The notes below the pieces were generated by a model that did no database searches, was not told where the DNA came from, and saw nothing but the letters and a program-made list of their open reading frames with translations. A stretch of DNA of 64,000 nt from assembly GCF_014203695.1 (NCBI RefSeq), contig NZ_JACHJO010000009.1, positions 124,001 to 188,000 on the forward strand, read 5' to 3'. Within the stretch, counting starts at the first letter, position 1, and the number at the start of each line of letters is the position of its first letter. This document shows positions 1 through 12,280 of the stretch, one piece after another. The translations under genes were made by a program, and so were the position numbers. The stretch comes from Nocardiopsis algeriensis (GTDB lineage: Bacteria; Actinomycetota; Actinomycetes; Streptosporangiales; Streptosporangiaceae).

Positions 1-2
1 AG

Positions 3-1043
3 CAGTCCGCGCTGGGGCTGCTGGAGCTGGAGGACGCCGCCGCGCGCCTGGAGCAGATCCGCCGGGCCCGGCCGCCCTACCCCACCTGGGTGGTCGTGGT
101 CGGCTTCGGACTGATCGCCTCCAGTGCGAGCCTGATGGTGGGCGGCGGCCTGATCGTGGCCACGGTGGCCTTCCTGGCCGCGGTGCTGGGCGACCGCACC
201 TCGGTGTTCCTGGCCCGGCGCGGGGTCGCGGAGTTCTACCAGATGGCCGCCGCCGCGGCCGTCGCCGCGGCGATCGGCGTGGGCCTGCTGTGGGTGAGCA
301 ACGAGTTGGCGCTGGGGTTGCAGGCAGGAGCGATCATCACCGGCAACATCATGGCGCTGCTCCCGGGACGCCCACTGGTGGCCAGCCTCCAGGACGGGAT
401 CAGCGGTACGTACGTGTCGGCGTCGGCCCGGCTGCTGGAGACCTTCTTCATCCTGGGCGCGATCGTGTCGGGGGTCGGCGCGGTCGCCTACGTGGCGCTG
501 CGTCTGGGGGTGTCCATCGACCTGGACAGCCTGCCGTCGGCGGGCACCTCGATGGAGCTCCCGGTGCTGGTGGGCGCGGCCGGGATCGCGGTGGCCTTCG
601 CCGTCTCGCTGGTGGTGCCGCTGCGGATCCTGCCCTGGGTCGCCCTGATGGGGGTGATGATCTGGACGATCTACGCGAGCATGCGCTCGCTGCTGGAGGT
701 CCCGCCGGTGGTGGGCACGGTCGTGGGCGCGATCGCCGTCGGCATGGTCGGCCACTGGCTGGCCCGGTGGGCGCAGCGGCCGGTGCTGCCCTACCTCATC
801 CCGTCGATCGCCCCGCTGCTGCCGGGAAGCCTGCTGTACCGGGGCCTGATCGAGTTCACCCAGGGAACGGCGGTCTCGGGTCTGCTCTCCCTCGTGGAGG
901 CGGTCATGGTGGGTCTGGCCCTGGGCGCCGGCGTGAACCTGGGCGGTGAGCTGGTGCGGGCCTTCCAGCGCGGCGGCCTGGCCGGCGCGGGGATGCGCAG
1001 CCGCCCCGCGGCCCACCGGACGCGCGGCGGCTACGGCCAGTGA
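3..1043 (+). CDS. Threonine/serine exporter family membrane protein, 5'-truncated by the window edge
   Basis: The reading frame is already open at the first bases of the window, so the N-terminus is missing. The visible 346 residues begin with a hydrophilic, Glu/Arg-rich piece and continue into about nine to ten hydrophobic segments with Gly/Ala-rich helices, ending in a basic tail. The combination of 'ITGNIMALLPGRPLV' and 'PSIAPLLPGSLLYRGL' is typical of the ThrE family, in which the N-terminal half (DUF1212/ThrE) is followed by a second membrane half (ThrE_2). Proteins of this family export threonine and serine; the substrate here is inferred from family only. It converges with the TPR gene on the other strand. 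Confidence 0.85.
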   Translation, partial: QSALGLLELEDAAARLEQIRRARPPYPTWVVVVGFGLIASSASLMVGGGLIVATVAFLAAVLGDRTSVFLARRGVAEFYQMAAAAAVAAAIGVGLLWVSNELALGLQAGAIITGNIMALLPGRPLVASLQDGISGTYVSASARLLETFFILGAIVSGVGAVAYVALRLGVSIDLDSLPSAGTSMELPVLVGAAGIAVAFAVSLVVPLRILPWVALMGVMIWTIYASMRSLLEVPPVVGTVVGAIAVGMVGHWLARWAQRPVLPYLIPSIAPLLPGSLLYRGLIEFTQGTAVSGLLSLVEAVMVGLALGAGVNLGGELVRAFQRGGLAGAGMRSRPAAHRTRGGYGQ

Positions 1044-1128
1044 GTTCCCGGACGGGAGGTCCACCGGCTGCCCGGGCCCCGCACCAGGCAACGGCGACGA
1101 CGATCGGAGGCCTTTCCGGACCAGAGCC

Positions 1129-2361
1129 TCAGGAGTGGTCGGGCCAGCCTTGGGGGAGGACGTCGCGGCCCGCCGCCGCCCCGAGGCGGCGGCGGAAGTC
1201 GGCATGCAGATCCGGGCCCCACACCAGGTCGCTCGGGGTGAGCAGCGCCTGGTGCATGGCCGCCCGCAGGCGTGCGGGGTCCTGCTCGCCCTCGGCCAGC
1301 GGCAGTGCCAGCAAGGAGTGCATCTGGGTGAGGGCCGCGAAGAGCTCCCCCGCCAGGGCGGGTGCGCTGACCGTGGCCACCGCCTCCTCCAGGTAGGGGT
1401 CCCACCACGGCGGCGTGCCCTCCCTCTCCTGCGAGGCGAACCCCAGGCGCAGCCTGCGGCGGACCTCGGCGGCGGTGTCCCGGTCCGGGTCTTCCAGGCC
1501 CCGGCGCCACACCTGGTGGGCCGAGGGGGGATCTCCGCGCAGCGCGAGCAGCCCGGACAGGATCTCCACGGCCGCGCCCGCGGTGCCGGGTTCCGCTCTC
1601 CCGCCGGTCTCCTCGGGGTCCCTTTCGAGGATCGCGCCGAGGTCGGCGACGGCGTGCTCCAGGCGTGCGGCGGCGCGCGCCAGGCGCAGGCCGGGGTCGT
1701 CGGTGACGGCCAGACCGCGCTCGGCCGCCGCGACCGCGGCGCCGGGCAGTCCTCGCTCCAGCAGGCGCCCGGCCAGGTCGCGGGCGGCCTCGACGACGGT
1801 GGCGGCGTGCAGGCGGTCCATCGCGGACGGGTCGGGAGGAAGGGAGAGGGCGGCCTCCCAGTGCTCCTCGGCCGCGGCGGCGTCGCCCCGCGCCTCCGCC
1901 GCCCTGGCCAGCCCGTAGCGGGCGACGGCGGTGTAGGCGGCTCCGCCCAGGTCGAGCAGGCGGAGCCAGGTGCGTTCGGCCTCCTCCTGCTCGCCGCCCT
2001 GCTCCAGGGACAGGGCCAGGTGGTAGGCGGCGCGGGGTGCGTAGCGGGCGTCGCCCGTGGCGACCGCCCGGCGGGCCGCCTCGCGCGAGGCGGCGGTGTC
2101 GCCCCGCTGATCCTCGGTCACGGCCAGGCCGAGCAGGGCGCGGGCCAGGGTCCGGGGGCCGGGTCCGGTGGCGGCCGCCCGGCGGTAGAGCGCGGCGGCG
2201 CGCGCCACGTGGCCGCTCTCGGCGAGGTCTCGGGCCTGTTCGCACAGTTCCGCGGCGTCCTGGCCGGGCGGGGGGCCGGTCTGTTCCATGTCCGCGGGAT
2301 CGACGGCCTGGGGCGGTTCGGCGGGGCCGGAGCGTGCGGCGGATCCGGACATGGCGGTCAT
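1129..2361 (-). CDS. Tetratricopeptide-repeat protein, cytosolic
   Basis: A 410-residue Ala/Arg/Glu-rich protein without signal peptide or membrane segment. Helical repeats of about 34 residues run through most of the length, for example around 'ARAAALYRRAAATGPG', 'APRAAYHLALSLEQGG' and 'AARYGLARAAEARGD'-like units, matching TPR/SEL1-type solenoids. TPR proteins usually scaffold protein contacts; no catalytic domain is seen. The ATG at 2361 is preceded by GGAG four bases upstream and was preferred over in-frame starts further upstream that lack a ribosome binding site. It is transcribed away from gcvP's terminator and is probably monocistronic. Partner and role are unknown. Confidence 0.7.
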   Translation of the reverse strand: MTAMSGSAARSGPAEPPQAVDPADMEQTGPPPGQDAAELCEQARDLAESGHVARAAALYRRAAATGPGPRTLARALLGLAVTEDQRGDTAASREAARRAVATGDARYAPRAAYHLALSLEQGGEQEEAERTWLRLLDLGGAAYTAVARYGLARAAEARGDAAAAEEHWEAALSLPPDPSAMDRLHAATVVEAARDLAGRLLERGLPGAAVAAAERGLAVTDDPGLRLARAAARLEHAVADLGAILERDPEETGGRAEPGTAGAAVEILSGLLALRGDPPSAHQVWRRGLEDPDRDTAAEVRRRLRLGFASQEREGTPPWWDPYLEEAVATVSAPALAGELFAALTQMHSLLALPLAEGEQDPARLRAAMHQALLTPSDLVWGPDLHADFRRRLGAAAGRDVLPQGWPDHS

Positions 2362-2505
2362 GGACTCCGTGTTCTGCGTGGGGGCTGCGCGGCGGGAACG
2401 CTTCTCTGGCGGCCACTCTAGTGCTTTGCCGTCGCGCGGCGATGGGGGGTTTCGGAGGAAAAAAGCCCTACCTTTACGACATAGATCTACATGTGGGACA
2501 AAAGA

Positions 2506-2531
2506 GACACGGGCCCTCGCGGGCCCGTGTC
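2506..2531 (-). terminator. Rho-independent terminator of gcvP
   Basis: An 11-bp perfect stem (GACACGGGCCC pairing with GGGCCCGTGTC) with a 4-base loop lies 13 bases past the gcvP stop codon. Read leftward it is followed by TCTTTTGT, a usable U-tract. Confidence 0.85.
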
Positions 2532-2543
2532 CCCCCTGCGGCA

Positions 2544-5432
<2,889 letters not shown>

Positions 5433-5512
5433 GGAGACCTCCTGGTGACAGGGCCGAGTTGCTCGGCGGTGTTCCTGCGGTCTCCCCCTCTGTCACCGGG
5501 CACGGCGGTGCC
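5433..5512 (-). promoter_or_regulatory. Expression platform between glycine aptamer and gcvP start
   Basis: Between aptamer and start codon the leader can form GGTGACAG pairing with CTGTCACC. The upstream GGAGACC can also pair with GGTCTCC, which overlaps the ribosome binding site AGGAGG and the bases after it. This suggests the switch acts by masking or exposing the ribosome binding site rather than by termination; no U-tract terminator is seen. The mechanism is inferred from base pairing only. Confidence 0.5.
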
Positions 5513-5604
5513 GGCTTCAGAGCGGCCTCCTCCGCGCGGTTCGTGGTGCCTGAGAGGTTACTGGGGAGTATTGCCCCGTCGGCGCCCCCTGCGGGGTCTC
5601 TCCC
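5513..5604 (-). promoter_or_regulatory. Glycine riboswitch aptamer (single) upstream of gcvP
   Basis: Read on the minus strand the leader contains, in order, GGGAGAG, then CGCCGACGGGGCAA, then CTCTCAGGCACC, then GCTCTGAAG. These are the conserved blocks of the glycine riboswitch (GGGAGAG ... CGCCGAAGGGGCAA ... CTCTCAGGCA ... CTCTGGA). Only one complete aptamer is visible; tandem aptamers are common in this class. It sits in the 5' leader of gcvP, the gene it would be expected to control. Confidence 0.85.
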
Positions 5605-5873
5605 ACGCGGTATCGACAGCCTGTTGACGCTGTGTACGCATACAAAGACAGGGCGAATGTCAGGTTTCATCCCTGTTGTGAGAACGACCGTACTCGATAC
5701 CGGTTCCCGAGGCGGAGTCCACCCGTGCGTTGGGCGCGTCACGCCGTGTCCGCGAGAGGAGGGGGAGGCCGTGTGGCCGTCCATCCACACGGACCCCCCA
5801 ACTCCTACTCTGCCACTACTCTCGGACAGTTCGGGGTGGGAGGATCCGGTGGCCGCCCCTCGGGCCGCGCGGG

Positions 5874-6467
5874 TCAGCCGGTGCGGCGCTCCCGGCGGCG
5901 CCGGGCCAGCTCGTCGACCGGCTGGGGCGCCGTCTCGGGCAGGTCCGCACGCCCCTCGGCCGGGACCACGCCCAGGGCCTCCTCGAGTTCGCGCCAGACA
6001 TTGGCCAGGGCGAGACCGAACATGCCCTGGCCCCGCTGCATGAGGTCGACGACCTCTTCGGGGGTGGTGCACTCGTAGACGCTCACGCCGTCGCTCATGA
6101 GGGTGATGCGCGCCAGTTCGGGCGCGGGCCGCCCGCGCAGGTGGTCGACCGCGGTCCGGATCTGCTGCAGCGATATCCCGGTGTCCAGAAGGCGTTTGGC
6201 CACCTTGAGGAGGAGGATGTCGGGAAGGCTGTAGAGGGGGGCGTTGTGGGCTCCGGCGCGCACGCTCGGCTCCACCAGGCCGGTCCTGGCCCAGTAGTCG
6301 AGCTGACGGTAGGTGATCCCGGCGGCGGTACACGCCGCGGGTCCCCGGTACCCGACGTCCTCAGGCAGCGCCACCACGTCCTCTTCGCACAGTAGGCCTT
6401 GCTGCCCTGCTAGCCGCAGCACGGACCGCCTGTCATGGGGTTCCCGCTTGCCGCTCGCCACTGCCAC
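5874..6467 (-). CDS. MerR-family transcriptional regulator of the garA neighbourhood
   Basis: A 197-residue protein with a winged-helix MerR DNA-binding domain at about residues 45-110: 'GITYRQLDYWARTGLVEPS' is the first helix-turn-helix, followed by 'YSLPDILLLKVAKRLLDTG'. A C-terminal helical region contains 'YECTTPEEVVDLMQRGQGM'. The GTG start at 6467 has GGAGG with five-base spacing. The order gcvP, merR, bifunctional nuclease, garA resembles the M. tuberculosis Rv1827-Rv1832 region, where MerR-like regulators flank the nuclease. No metal-binding Cys cluster is present, so it is probably not a metal sensor. The effector is unknown. Confidence 0.88.
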   Translation of the reverse strand: MAVASGKREPHDRRSVLRLAGQQGLLCEEDVVALPEDVGYRGPAACTAAGITYRQLDYWARTGLVEPSVRAGAHNAPLYSLPDILLLKVAKRLLDTGISLQQIRTAVDHLRGRPAPELARITLMSDGVSVYECTTPEEVVDLMQRGQGMFGLALANVWRELEEALGVVPAEGRADLPETAPQPVDELARRRRERRTG

Positions 6468-6805
6468 GCCGACCTCCGGCTACTCGTCCCGCGGCGGGCT
6501 CGACAGGGGATGTCCACTCGGGGAATGTGTGCGCCGCGGGTTCCACTGCACCGACCGTAGGCCGGGTGGATGGCAGCGTCAACGACGCACCCCGGCGCGT
6601 CGCCGAAGTGCGCGCACGCGGATGCGACCCCTCGCAAGGGCGGCGCCGCGCAGGCGCCCGCCGCTTTTCGGTCATGACCGCAACAGCCATTCCCCGCACC
6701 CAATCTATCATCAGCCCCACTGGAGAAACCGCAGGTCGCAACCGTGTGGCGGAGCCCGGACGGAGGAGAGCCGCGCCCACCGGACCGCCCCGGGAGCGCG
6801 GGACT
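6468..6805. other. Intergenic region upstream of the merR gene (338 bp)
   Basis: No convincing gene is seen on either strand. Read leftward it contains TA-rich patches such as GATAGATT within GC-rich DNA, which may belong to the promoter of the merR gene, but no -35/-10 pair is clear enough to assign. Confidence 0.4.
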
Positions 6806-7279
6806 TCAGTCGGTGCGGCGTCCGAAGTCCTCCGGCGAGATGTTGTCCAGGAACTCACGGAAGGCCTCGACCTGGTCCTCCTGCTCGTCGGGGATCGGCA
6901 GCCCGGCCTCCGCGATCACGTCCTCGTGCGCGTAGATCGGGGTGCCCGTCCGCAGCGCCAGGGCGATGGAGTCCGAGGGCCGGGCACTGACCTCCGCCCC
7001 GTTGCTGAACACCAGTTCGGCGTAGAAGACGCCGTCGCTGAGGCTGGTGATGTTGACCGTGGTGAGCGTGGTGTCCAGAGCGGCCAGCACGTCCCTCATC
7101 AGGTCGTGGGTGAGCGGTCGGGCGGGTGCCACCCCCTGTTGCGCCAGCGCGATCGCGGACGCCTCCACGTTGCCGATCCAGATCGGCAGGTAGCGGTCGC
7201 CGTCGGACTCCTTGAGCAGGACGATCGGCTGGTTCGAGGGCATCTCAACCCGGACGCCGACAACCTCCATGTGCTTCAC
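6806..7279 (-). CDS. Bifunctional nuclease family protein (DUF151)
   Basis: A 157-residue cytosolic protein that is essentially one DUF151 domain: 'DRYLPIWIGNVEASAIALAQ' and 'ARPSDSIALALRTGTPIY' are family signatures. It resembles mycobacterial Rv1829 across its length, including the acidic end 'EFLDNISPEDF'. Family members have been described as nucleases with RNase and DNase activity; activity here is inferred. The GTG at 7279 was chosen because GGAG lies five bases upstream and it matches the family N-terminus; the GTG at 7294 lacks a ribosome binding site. It lies between the merR and garA genes. Confidence 0.88.
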   Translation of the reverse strand: MKHMEVVGVRVEMPSNQPIVLLKESDGDRYLPIWIGNVEASAIALAQQGVAPARPLTHDLMRDVLAALDTTLTTVNITSLSDGVFYAELVFSNGAEVSARPSDSIALALRTGTPIYAHEDVIAEAGLPIPDEQEDQVEAFREFLDNISPEDFGRRTD

Positions 7280-7444
7280 AGCGGCTCCGTCCACGAGTCG
7301 TCATGCCGGATGGGCGCTCGTCCCTGCTCCCGGTCGGACCAGGACCCGAGGGCGAAATCGGCACCCTTCGTTACAAAGCTCTCCGGAGGCGGGGGGCCGC
7401 AAACCTCTTGGGCCTCCCCGCCGTCGTCGCCCGAGCCGCGCCGG

Positions 7445-7993
7445 TCAGCGGCGCGGCTTGGTCAGCAGGACCATCCGGAACTTGCCGATCTGGATCTCGT
7501 CCCCTCCGCCCAGCTCGGCCTCGTCGACCGGCTCGCGGTTGACATAGGTGCCGTTGAGGCTGCCCACGTCGCGGACACCGAACCCGTTGCCGCGGCGGAA
7601 GAACTCCACGTGCCGCCGCGAGACGGTGACGTCGTCGAGGAAGATGTCGCTGTTGGGGTGGCGCCCGGCGGTGGTCACGTCGCTGTCGAGAAGGAAGCGG
7701 CTGCCCGCGTTGGGGCCGCGCTTGACCACCAGCAGCGCCGTGCCCGGGGGCAGGGCGTCGGCGCCGGAGGAGTCCATGCCGCCGGCATCCTCCCCGGTCT
7801 CCTCTTCTTCCAGCGCCTGGATACCCGCGATGGAGATGGTGGAAGTAACGGACGCGGCTTCTGCGGCGGACTCGCCGCCGGCGGGTTGCGGGCTCGGCTG
7901 TCCGGCCCTGCGGATGGGGGTTCCGCAGTGGGAGCAGAAACGGGCATCATCCGCAACGGCGTGACCGCACTGCGTGCAGTAAACGCTCGACAT
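7445..7993 (-). CDS. garA: FHA-domain protein with N-terminal zinc ribbon, GarA/OdhI type
   Basis: The 182-residue protein begins with a zinc ribbon (Cys6, Cys9, Cys20, Cys23), continues through an acidic linker with 'TSTISIAGIQALEEEETGED', and ends in an FHA domain at about residues 86-176 with 'GRHPNSDIFLDD', 'SRRHVEF' and 'NGTYVN'. GarA/OdhI proteins bind and inhibit 2-oxoglutarate dehydrogenase and regulate glutamate dehydrogenase; phosphorylation of N-terminal threonines by Ser/Thr kinases makes the FHA domain bind its own tail. The linker threonines are candidate sites (inference). The zinc ribbon is a common actinomycete addition. It heads the conserved garA/merR neighbourhood. Confidence 0.85.
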   Translation of the reverse strand: MSSVYCTQCGHAVADDARFCSHCGTPIRRAGQPSPQPAGGESAAEAASVTSTISIAGIQALEEEETGEDAGGMDSSGADALPPGTALLVVKRGPNAGSRFLLDSDVTTAGRHPNSDIFLDDVTVSRRHVEFFRRGNGFGVRDVGSLNGTYVNREPVDEAELGGGDEIQIGKFRMVLLTKPRR

Positions 7994-8609
7994 AGGTCGG
8001 CTCGGCCTCCTACCGCACGGGGCGGTGCTTGAATCGGCTGATCGGTGGCACGCTCCGGATCCGGTGCGGGCACCCGGCCCGCACACCGCCCGGAACGCGG
8101 CGAGGCGTCCCGCTGTCACGGCAGTGGCGCGCCTCGCACGGTCGGTCGCTGAGTCTCGTCTCCCATGTTGTCCCCGCCGCCCCCGGTGGGGGTCCGCCGT
8201 TACCGAAAGGCCCGGTGCGGTGGGCGACGCGGTGTTCCAGGGAACACTCGACTCTAAACCATATCCCTGTCCAGGAAGGGTTCGGCTCCTCTCTCGGCCG
8301 GGCCGCGGAGGTCCCGCCGCACGGGCTGCGGAGCGGCGGAACCGGCGCCTGGAGCACCGGCTCCGTCCGCGGCCGGATCATCGGAAAGAGGGGCCCGTTC
8401 TGGTACCGATGCCTCTCCGGAGGATTTGGTTCGCTCCTGCGCCCCACGGATTTCCTCCGACTTCGCCAACCCGCCAAGACCTACCGTTATGTCCAAGTTT
8501 ATCCAGAGGAGTCGAGATCGGGAGAAGTCATTTCGTCCCTTGATTTTCCCAGCTCGGTGTGGGCGCGGGCGGAGAGCTCCGCCCGCACCCGTGCGGCTGC
8601 CCGGGGGCC
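7994..8609. other. Intergenic region between garA and the mannose nucleotidyltransferase gene (616 bp)
   Basis: Short overlapping ORFs exist here but have arginine-rich shadow composition and no family resemblance. The left part must hold the garA promoter; a TAGAGT hexamer read leftward near 8250 is a possible -10. The right end contains the terminator listed separately. Confidence 0.45.
8561..8590 (-). terminator. Terminator of the mannose-1-phosphate nucleotidyltransferase gene
   Basis: GGGCGGA and TCCGCCC form a stem around GAGC just past the stop codon at 8610. Read leftward the region is followed by GGGAAAATCAAGG, a weak U-tract. Confidence 0.55.
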
Positions 8610-11156
8610 TCAGCCCTCGGCCCGCTCCACGACGGCCGCCCACTCGTCCAGGAGGCGGTGCGCGGTGTCCTGGTCGGGCCCCTCGGCCCACAGATGGGTC
8701 ACGGCCTCCGCGGTGTCCGGCAGGACCAGGGCCCAGCTGCCGTCGGGCTCGATGACCCGTACCCCGTCGGTGGTGTCCAGCTCGCGGTCCCCGGCGGCCT
8801 CCACGACCGCGCGCATGACACTGCCCTTGACGGCCCACGGGGTGGGCACCGAACGCCGCTGGAGGTGTGCCTGGGGAATCGAGGCGTCGATCTGGCCCAG
8901 GGGCCGGCGGTCCCGCGCCACGAGGCCGAGGAGCCGGACGAAGGCGGCGATACCGTCGCCGGTGTGGCTGAACTCCGGAACGACGAAGCCGCCCCGGCCG
9001 TCCCCCGCCAGGACCGTCTCCGCCCCGTCGGCCTGCACCGCCTTGGTGAGCTCGTGCGTGGCCGTCGCCGTCCAGTGCACCTCGACGCCGTGCTTGGCGG
9101 CGACCGCCTCGGCGACCCGGGTCGTGGTGACGGGCAGCGCGACCCGGCCGCCCCCGCGCTCGGCGCACACCAGTTCCAGGACCACCAGCAGGGCACGGTC
9201 GTCGTCGACGAGCCGTCCCCGCTCGTCGACGACCGCCAGGCGCTCGGCCACAGGGTCGAACCGCACCCCGAAGTCCGCGCCGGAGTTGGCCACGAGCTCG
9301 CCCAGCCGCTCCAGGTCCCGGTTGCGCCGGGCCGCGGTGTCGGTGGGAGCGGCCTCGTCGAGCCGGTTGTTGACCGTGAGCACGTCGACGCCGATCCGCC
9401 CCAGCAGGGAGGGCAGGACGAGCGACCCGCTGCCGCCCGCGCAGTCCACCACGACCTTCAGCTCCGCCTCGGCCACACCGGAGGTGTCCACCGACCGCAG
9501 CAGTTCGTGCGTGTAGCTCTCGACGTTGCGCGAGGAGAAGGTGAGCTCCCCGATCTCGCCGGGGAAGGCGCGGCGGTACTCGGCACGCGAGAAGACCCGG
9601 TCCAGCTTGCGCTGGGCGGCCGGGGACAGGTCGGCACCGTCGGAGTCCAGGAAGAGGATGTCCACGGACTCGGGATCACCGGGCGTGGTGCGCACGACGA
9701 TCCCGCCGCTGACCCCGCTCTGGGAGGTGTGGAAGCGCGCCACCGGCAGTGGCACCACCTCCATGTCGCGCACCTCGATCGCCGCGGCGGTGAGGGCGCT
9801 GATGATCGCCCTCTTGAGGGTGCGCGCCGCGCGGGAGACGTCGCGCGCGGTGGTGACGACCGCCCCCTTCTTCAGCGTGGTGGCGTAGGCGTTGGCCAGG
9901 CGCACCGCGAGCTCGGGGGTGATCTCCACGTTGATCAGCCCCGAGACGCCGCGGGGGCCGAACAGCGACCGCTGGCCGCGCGACTCCCAGATGACGTTGG
10001 TGCTGACCACCGCCCCGGCCTCGATGGTCTTGAAGGGGTAGACCTTGACGTCGTTGTGGAGATAGGCCTCGGACTCGACGACGCAGTCCTCACCGATGAC
10101 CGCGCCCTCCTCGATGCGCGCGGCCGCCATGATGTCGGTGTTCTTGCCCACGACGGCACCGCGCAGGTTGGCGCCCCGTCCGACGAACACGTTGTCGTGC
10201 AGCACCGTGCGGTGGGCGAAGGCGTCGGCGCGCACCACGGCGTTGCTGCCCACCACGGTGAACTCGCGCAGCTCGGCGCCGGGTTCGACCTTGGCGTAGT
10301 CGCCGATGTAGAGGGGGCCCTTGAGGACGGCCTCGGGAGAGACCTCGGCGCCCTCTCCGACCCACACCCCCGGCGAGACCTCGAAGCCGTCGATCTCCAC
10401 GTCGACCTTGCCCGAGAGGACGTCGGCCTGGGCGCTGAGGTAGCTCTCGTGGGTACCCACGTCCTCCCAGTAGCCGTCGGCCACGTAGCCGTAGAGGGGT
10501 TCGCCCTCCTCCAGGAGCTCGGGGAAGACGTCGCCGGACCAGTCGACGACCTCTCCGGCGGCGACGCGGTCGAGGACCTCCGGCTCCATGATGTAGATGC
10601 CGGTGTTGACGGTGTCGGAGAAGACCTGGCCCCAGGTGGGCTTCTCCAGGAAGCGCTGGATGCGGCCCTGCTCGTCGACGATGATGATGCCGAACTCGAG
10701 CGGGTTGGGGACCCGTTTGAGGGCGATGGTGACCTTGGCGCCCTTCTCCTTGTGGAAGCGCACCATGTCGGTGAGGTCGATGTCGGTGAGCGCGTCGCCG
10801 GAGATGACGATGAAGGGCTCGCCGCGCAGGTGCTCCTCGGCGTTCTTGACGCTTCCGGCGGTGCCCAGGGGCACCTCCTCCGCGACGTAGTGGAGCTTCA
10901 TGCCGAGCTCCTCGCCGTCACCGAAGTAGTTGCGGATGAGGGTGGCGAGGAACTGGACGGTGACGACCGTCTCGGTGAAGCCGTGCTTGCGCAGCAGGCG
11001 CAGCACGTGCTCCATGATGGGCTTGTTGACGACCGGCAGCAGCGGCTTGGGCTGGTTGGCGGTCATGGGGCGCAGGCGGGTGCCCTCTCCGCCCGCCATC
11101 ACCACGGCCTTCATCGGGGTCGCGCCGGTCTCGGCGGCGTCGTGGGACGCGGTCAT
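8610..11156 (-). CDS. Mannose-1-phosphate guanylyltransferase-like protein fused to a degenerate phosphomannomutase domain
   Basis: An 848-residue protein. Residues about 15-250 form a sugar nucleotidyltransferase with '[13 protein letters not shown]' and 'FLEKPTWG'. Residues about 265-390 are a left-handed beta-helix of hexapeptide repeats. The rest resembles a phosphohexomutase fold. In that last domain the usual catalytic Ser loop reads '[10 protein letters not shown]' and the metal loop DGDxDR reads 'FDPVAER', so mutase activity is doubtful. The first domain would make GDP-mannose or a related NDP-sugar for glycans. ATG 11156 has GGAGG eight bases upstream; the internal Met at the nucleotidyltransferase start has none. 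Confidence 0.87.
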   Translation of the reverse strand: MTASHDAAETGATPMKAVVMAGGEGTRLRPMTANQPKPLLPVVNKPIMEHVLRLLRKHGFTETVVTVQFLATLIRNYFGDGEELGMKLHYVAEEVPLGTAGSVKNAEEHLRGEPFIVISGDALTDIDLTDMVRFHKEKGAKVTIALKRVPNPLEFGIIIVDEQGRIQRFLEKPTWGQVFSDTVNTGIYIMEPEVLDRVAAGEVVDWSGDVFPELLEEGEPLYGYVADGYWEDVGTHESYLSAQADVLSGKVDVEIDGFEVSPGVWVGEGAEVSPEAVLKGPLYIGDYAKVEPGAELREFTVVGSNAVVRADAFAHRTVLHDNVFVGRGANLRGAVVGKNTDIMAAARIEEGAVIGEDCVVESEAYLHNDVKVYPFKTIEAGAVVSTNVIWESRGQRSLFGPRGVSGLINVEITPELAVRLANAYATTLKKGAVVTTARDVSRAARTLKRAIISALTAAAIEVRDMEVVPLPVARFHTSQSGVSGGIVVRTTPGDPESVDILFLDSDGADLSPAAQRKLDRVFSRAEYRRAFPGEIGELTFSSRNVESYTHELLRSVDTSGVAEAELKVVVDCAGGSGSLVLPSLLGRIGVDVLTVNNRLDEAAPTDTAARRNRDLERLGELVANSGADFGVRFDPVAERLAVVDERGRLVDDDRALLVVLELVCAERGGGRVALPVTTTRVAEAVAAKHGVEVHWTATATHELTKAVQADGAETVLAGDGRGGFVVPEFSHTGDGIAAFVRLLGLVARDRRPLGQIDASIPQAHLQRRSVPTPWAVKGSVMRAVVEAAGDRELDTTDGVRVIEPDGSWALVLPDTAEAVTHLWAEGPDQDTAHRLLDEWAAVVERAEG

Positions 11157-11313
11157 CGCCGGCACCTCCGTACGGCGGCGCGGTCGGGGGATTGGGCCGG
11201 AGGCTGGTGTTCGGAGCGCGCGCCGCGGCGCGCGGTGGGACATGTTCTCATAGCGGAGACGACACTCCCTTTCGTTCCGACAGGACTCGCGGTGAGCCGG
11301 TCCGTCGGCGGGG

Positions 11314-12111
11314 TCAGGGGCCGCTGTGCCCCTGGTCCCGGCCCGGCGCGCCCGGGCGTTCGGCTGCCGCCGCGGAACTGCCGTCGGCGGTCGCCGGTGT
11401 GGCTGGATCGGTTCGATCCGTCTCCGGGCCGCGGGTCGCGTCGCTGTCGGCCGGGACCTGGCGGGCACCGGGGTGATCAGCGCGGTCGTCGCGGCGGGTC
11501 CGGGCGATCAGGCGCAGTCCCTGAACGGCGTAGAGCAGTCCGGCCCACCAATAGAGAGCCGTTCCCCAGAGTGCGAACGCCCAACCTATAATCCTCGCCA
11601 CATCTCCGACGAGAGTCGCGTAACCCGCCAGGAACAGCAGCGGGAACGCGTAGAGCAGGCAGAGTGTCGCGGCCTTGCCCGCGAAGTTGACCGGGAGCGG
11701 GCCGTAGCCGAAATACCGCAGGATCGGCAGGGCGCCCAGGATGAGCGCGTCGCGCAGGACGAGGATGGCCATCAGCCACCACGGGACGATGCCGCGCACG
11801 ACCAGGCCGAGCAGCGCGGCGAAGATGTAGAGCCGGTCGGCGAGCGGATCCAGGACCATGCCCAGGCGGGAGGTCTGGTTCCAGGCCCGGGCGATCTTGC
11901 CGTCGAGCCAGTCGCTGAGCCCGGCGAAGGCGAGTACCAGGAGGGCCCACCAGTCGGCCTCCGGCACCAGGACGAGCCACAGGAACAGCGGGACGCCCAC
12001 CAGCCGGAGCATGCTCAGCAGATTGGGAACCGTCCAGATGCGGTCGCTGACCGCCTGGCTGGCCACATCGCCCCCCGCCCCATGTCCGTCGTCTTCCAAC
12101 GATCGCCCCAT
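11314..12111 (-). CDS. CDP-alcohol phosphatidyltransferase family membrane protein
   Basis: The 265-residue protein carries the full signature DxxDGxxARx8GxxxDxxxD as 'DWLDGKIAR' followed by '[10 protein letters not shown]', with about five to six hydrophobic segments and a long hydrophilic Pro/Asp-rich C-terminal tail. Such enzymes move a phosphatidyl group from CDP-diacylglycerol to an alcohol such as glycerol-3-phosphate, inositol phosphate or a second lipid, in the membrane. The acceptor cannot be told from sequence. The start at 12111 is a choice between two ATGs (12123 is the other); neither has a strong ribosome binding site. The tail of about 60 residues is longer than in typical PgsA proteins. 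Confidence 0.87.
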   Translation of the reverse strand: MGRSLEDDGHGAGGDVASQAVSDRIWTVPNLLSMLRLVGVPLFLWLVLVPEADWWALLVLAFAGLSDWLDGKIARAWNQTSRLGMVLDPLADRLYIFAALLGLVVRGIVPWWLMAILVLRDALILGALPILRYFGYGPLPVNFAGKAATLCLLYAFPLLFLAGYATLVGDVARIIGWAFALWGTALYWWAGLLYAVQGLRLIARTRRDDRADHPGARQVPADSDATRGPETDRTDPATPATADGSSAAAAERPGAPGRDQGHSGP

Positions 12112-12280
12112 GGCGCCCACCATAACGGGCGGGACCGCCGTGTTTCCCCCTCGGAGCGCCCCGCCCGTCCCGAGGACGCAGGGCTGCTCCCAGGCACATC
12201 GTACCCCTGATCGCTATGCGACGAGTGTCCGGCAACGACCGTTGCTGCGCCGAGAGGAGGGCCCCTGTCCCGGTCACCGG

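Noticed and set aside
8559-11591. 1010-codon plus-strand ORF opposite the mannose nucleotidyltransferase
   Set aside because: Antisense shadow with no domain and no ribosome binding site.
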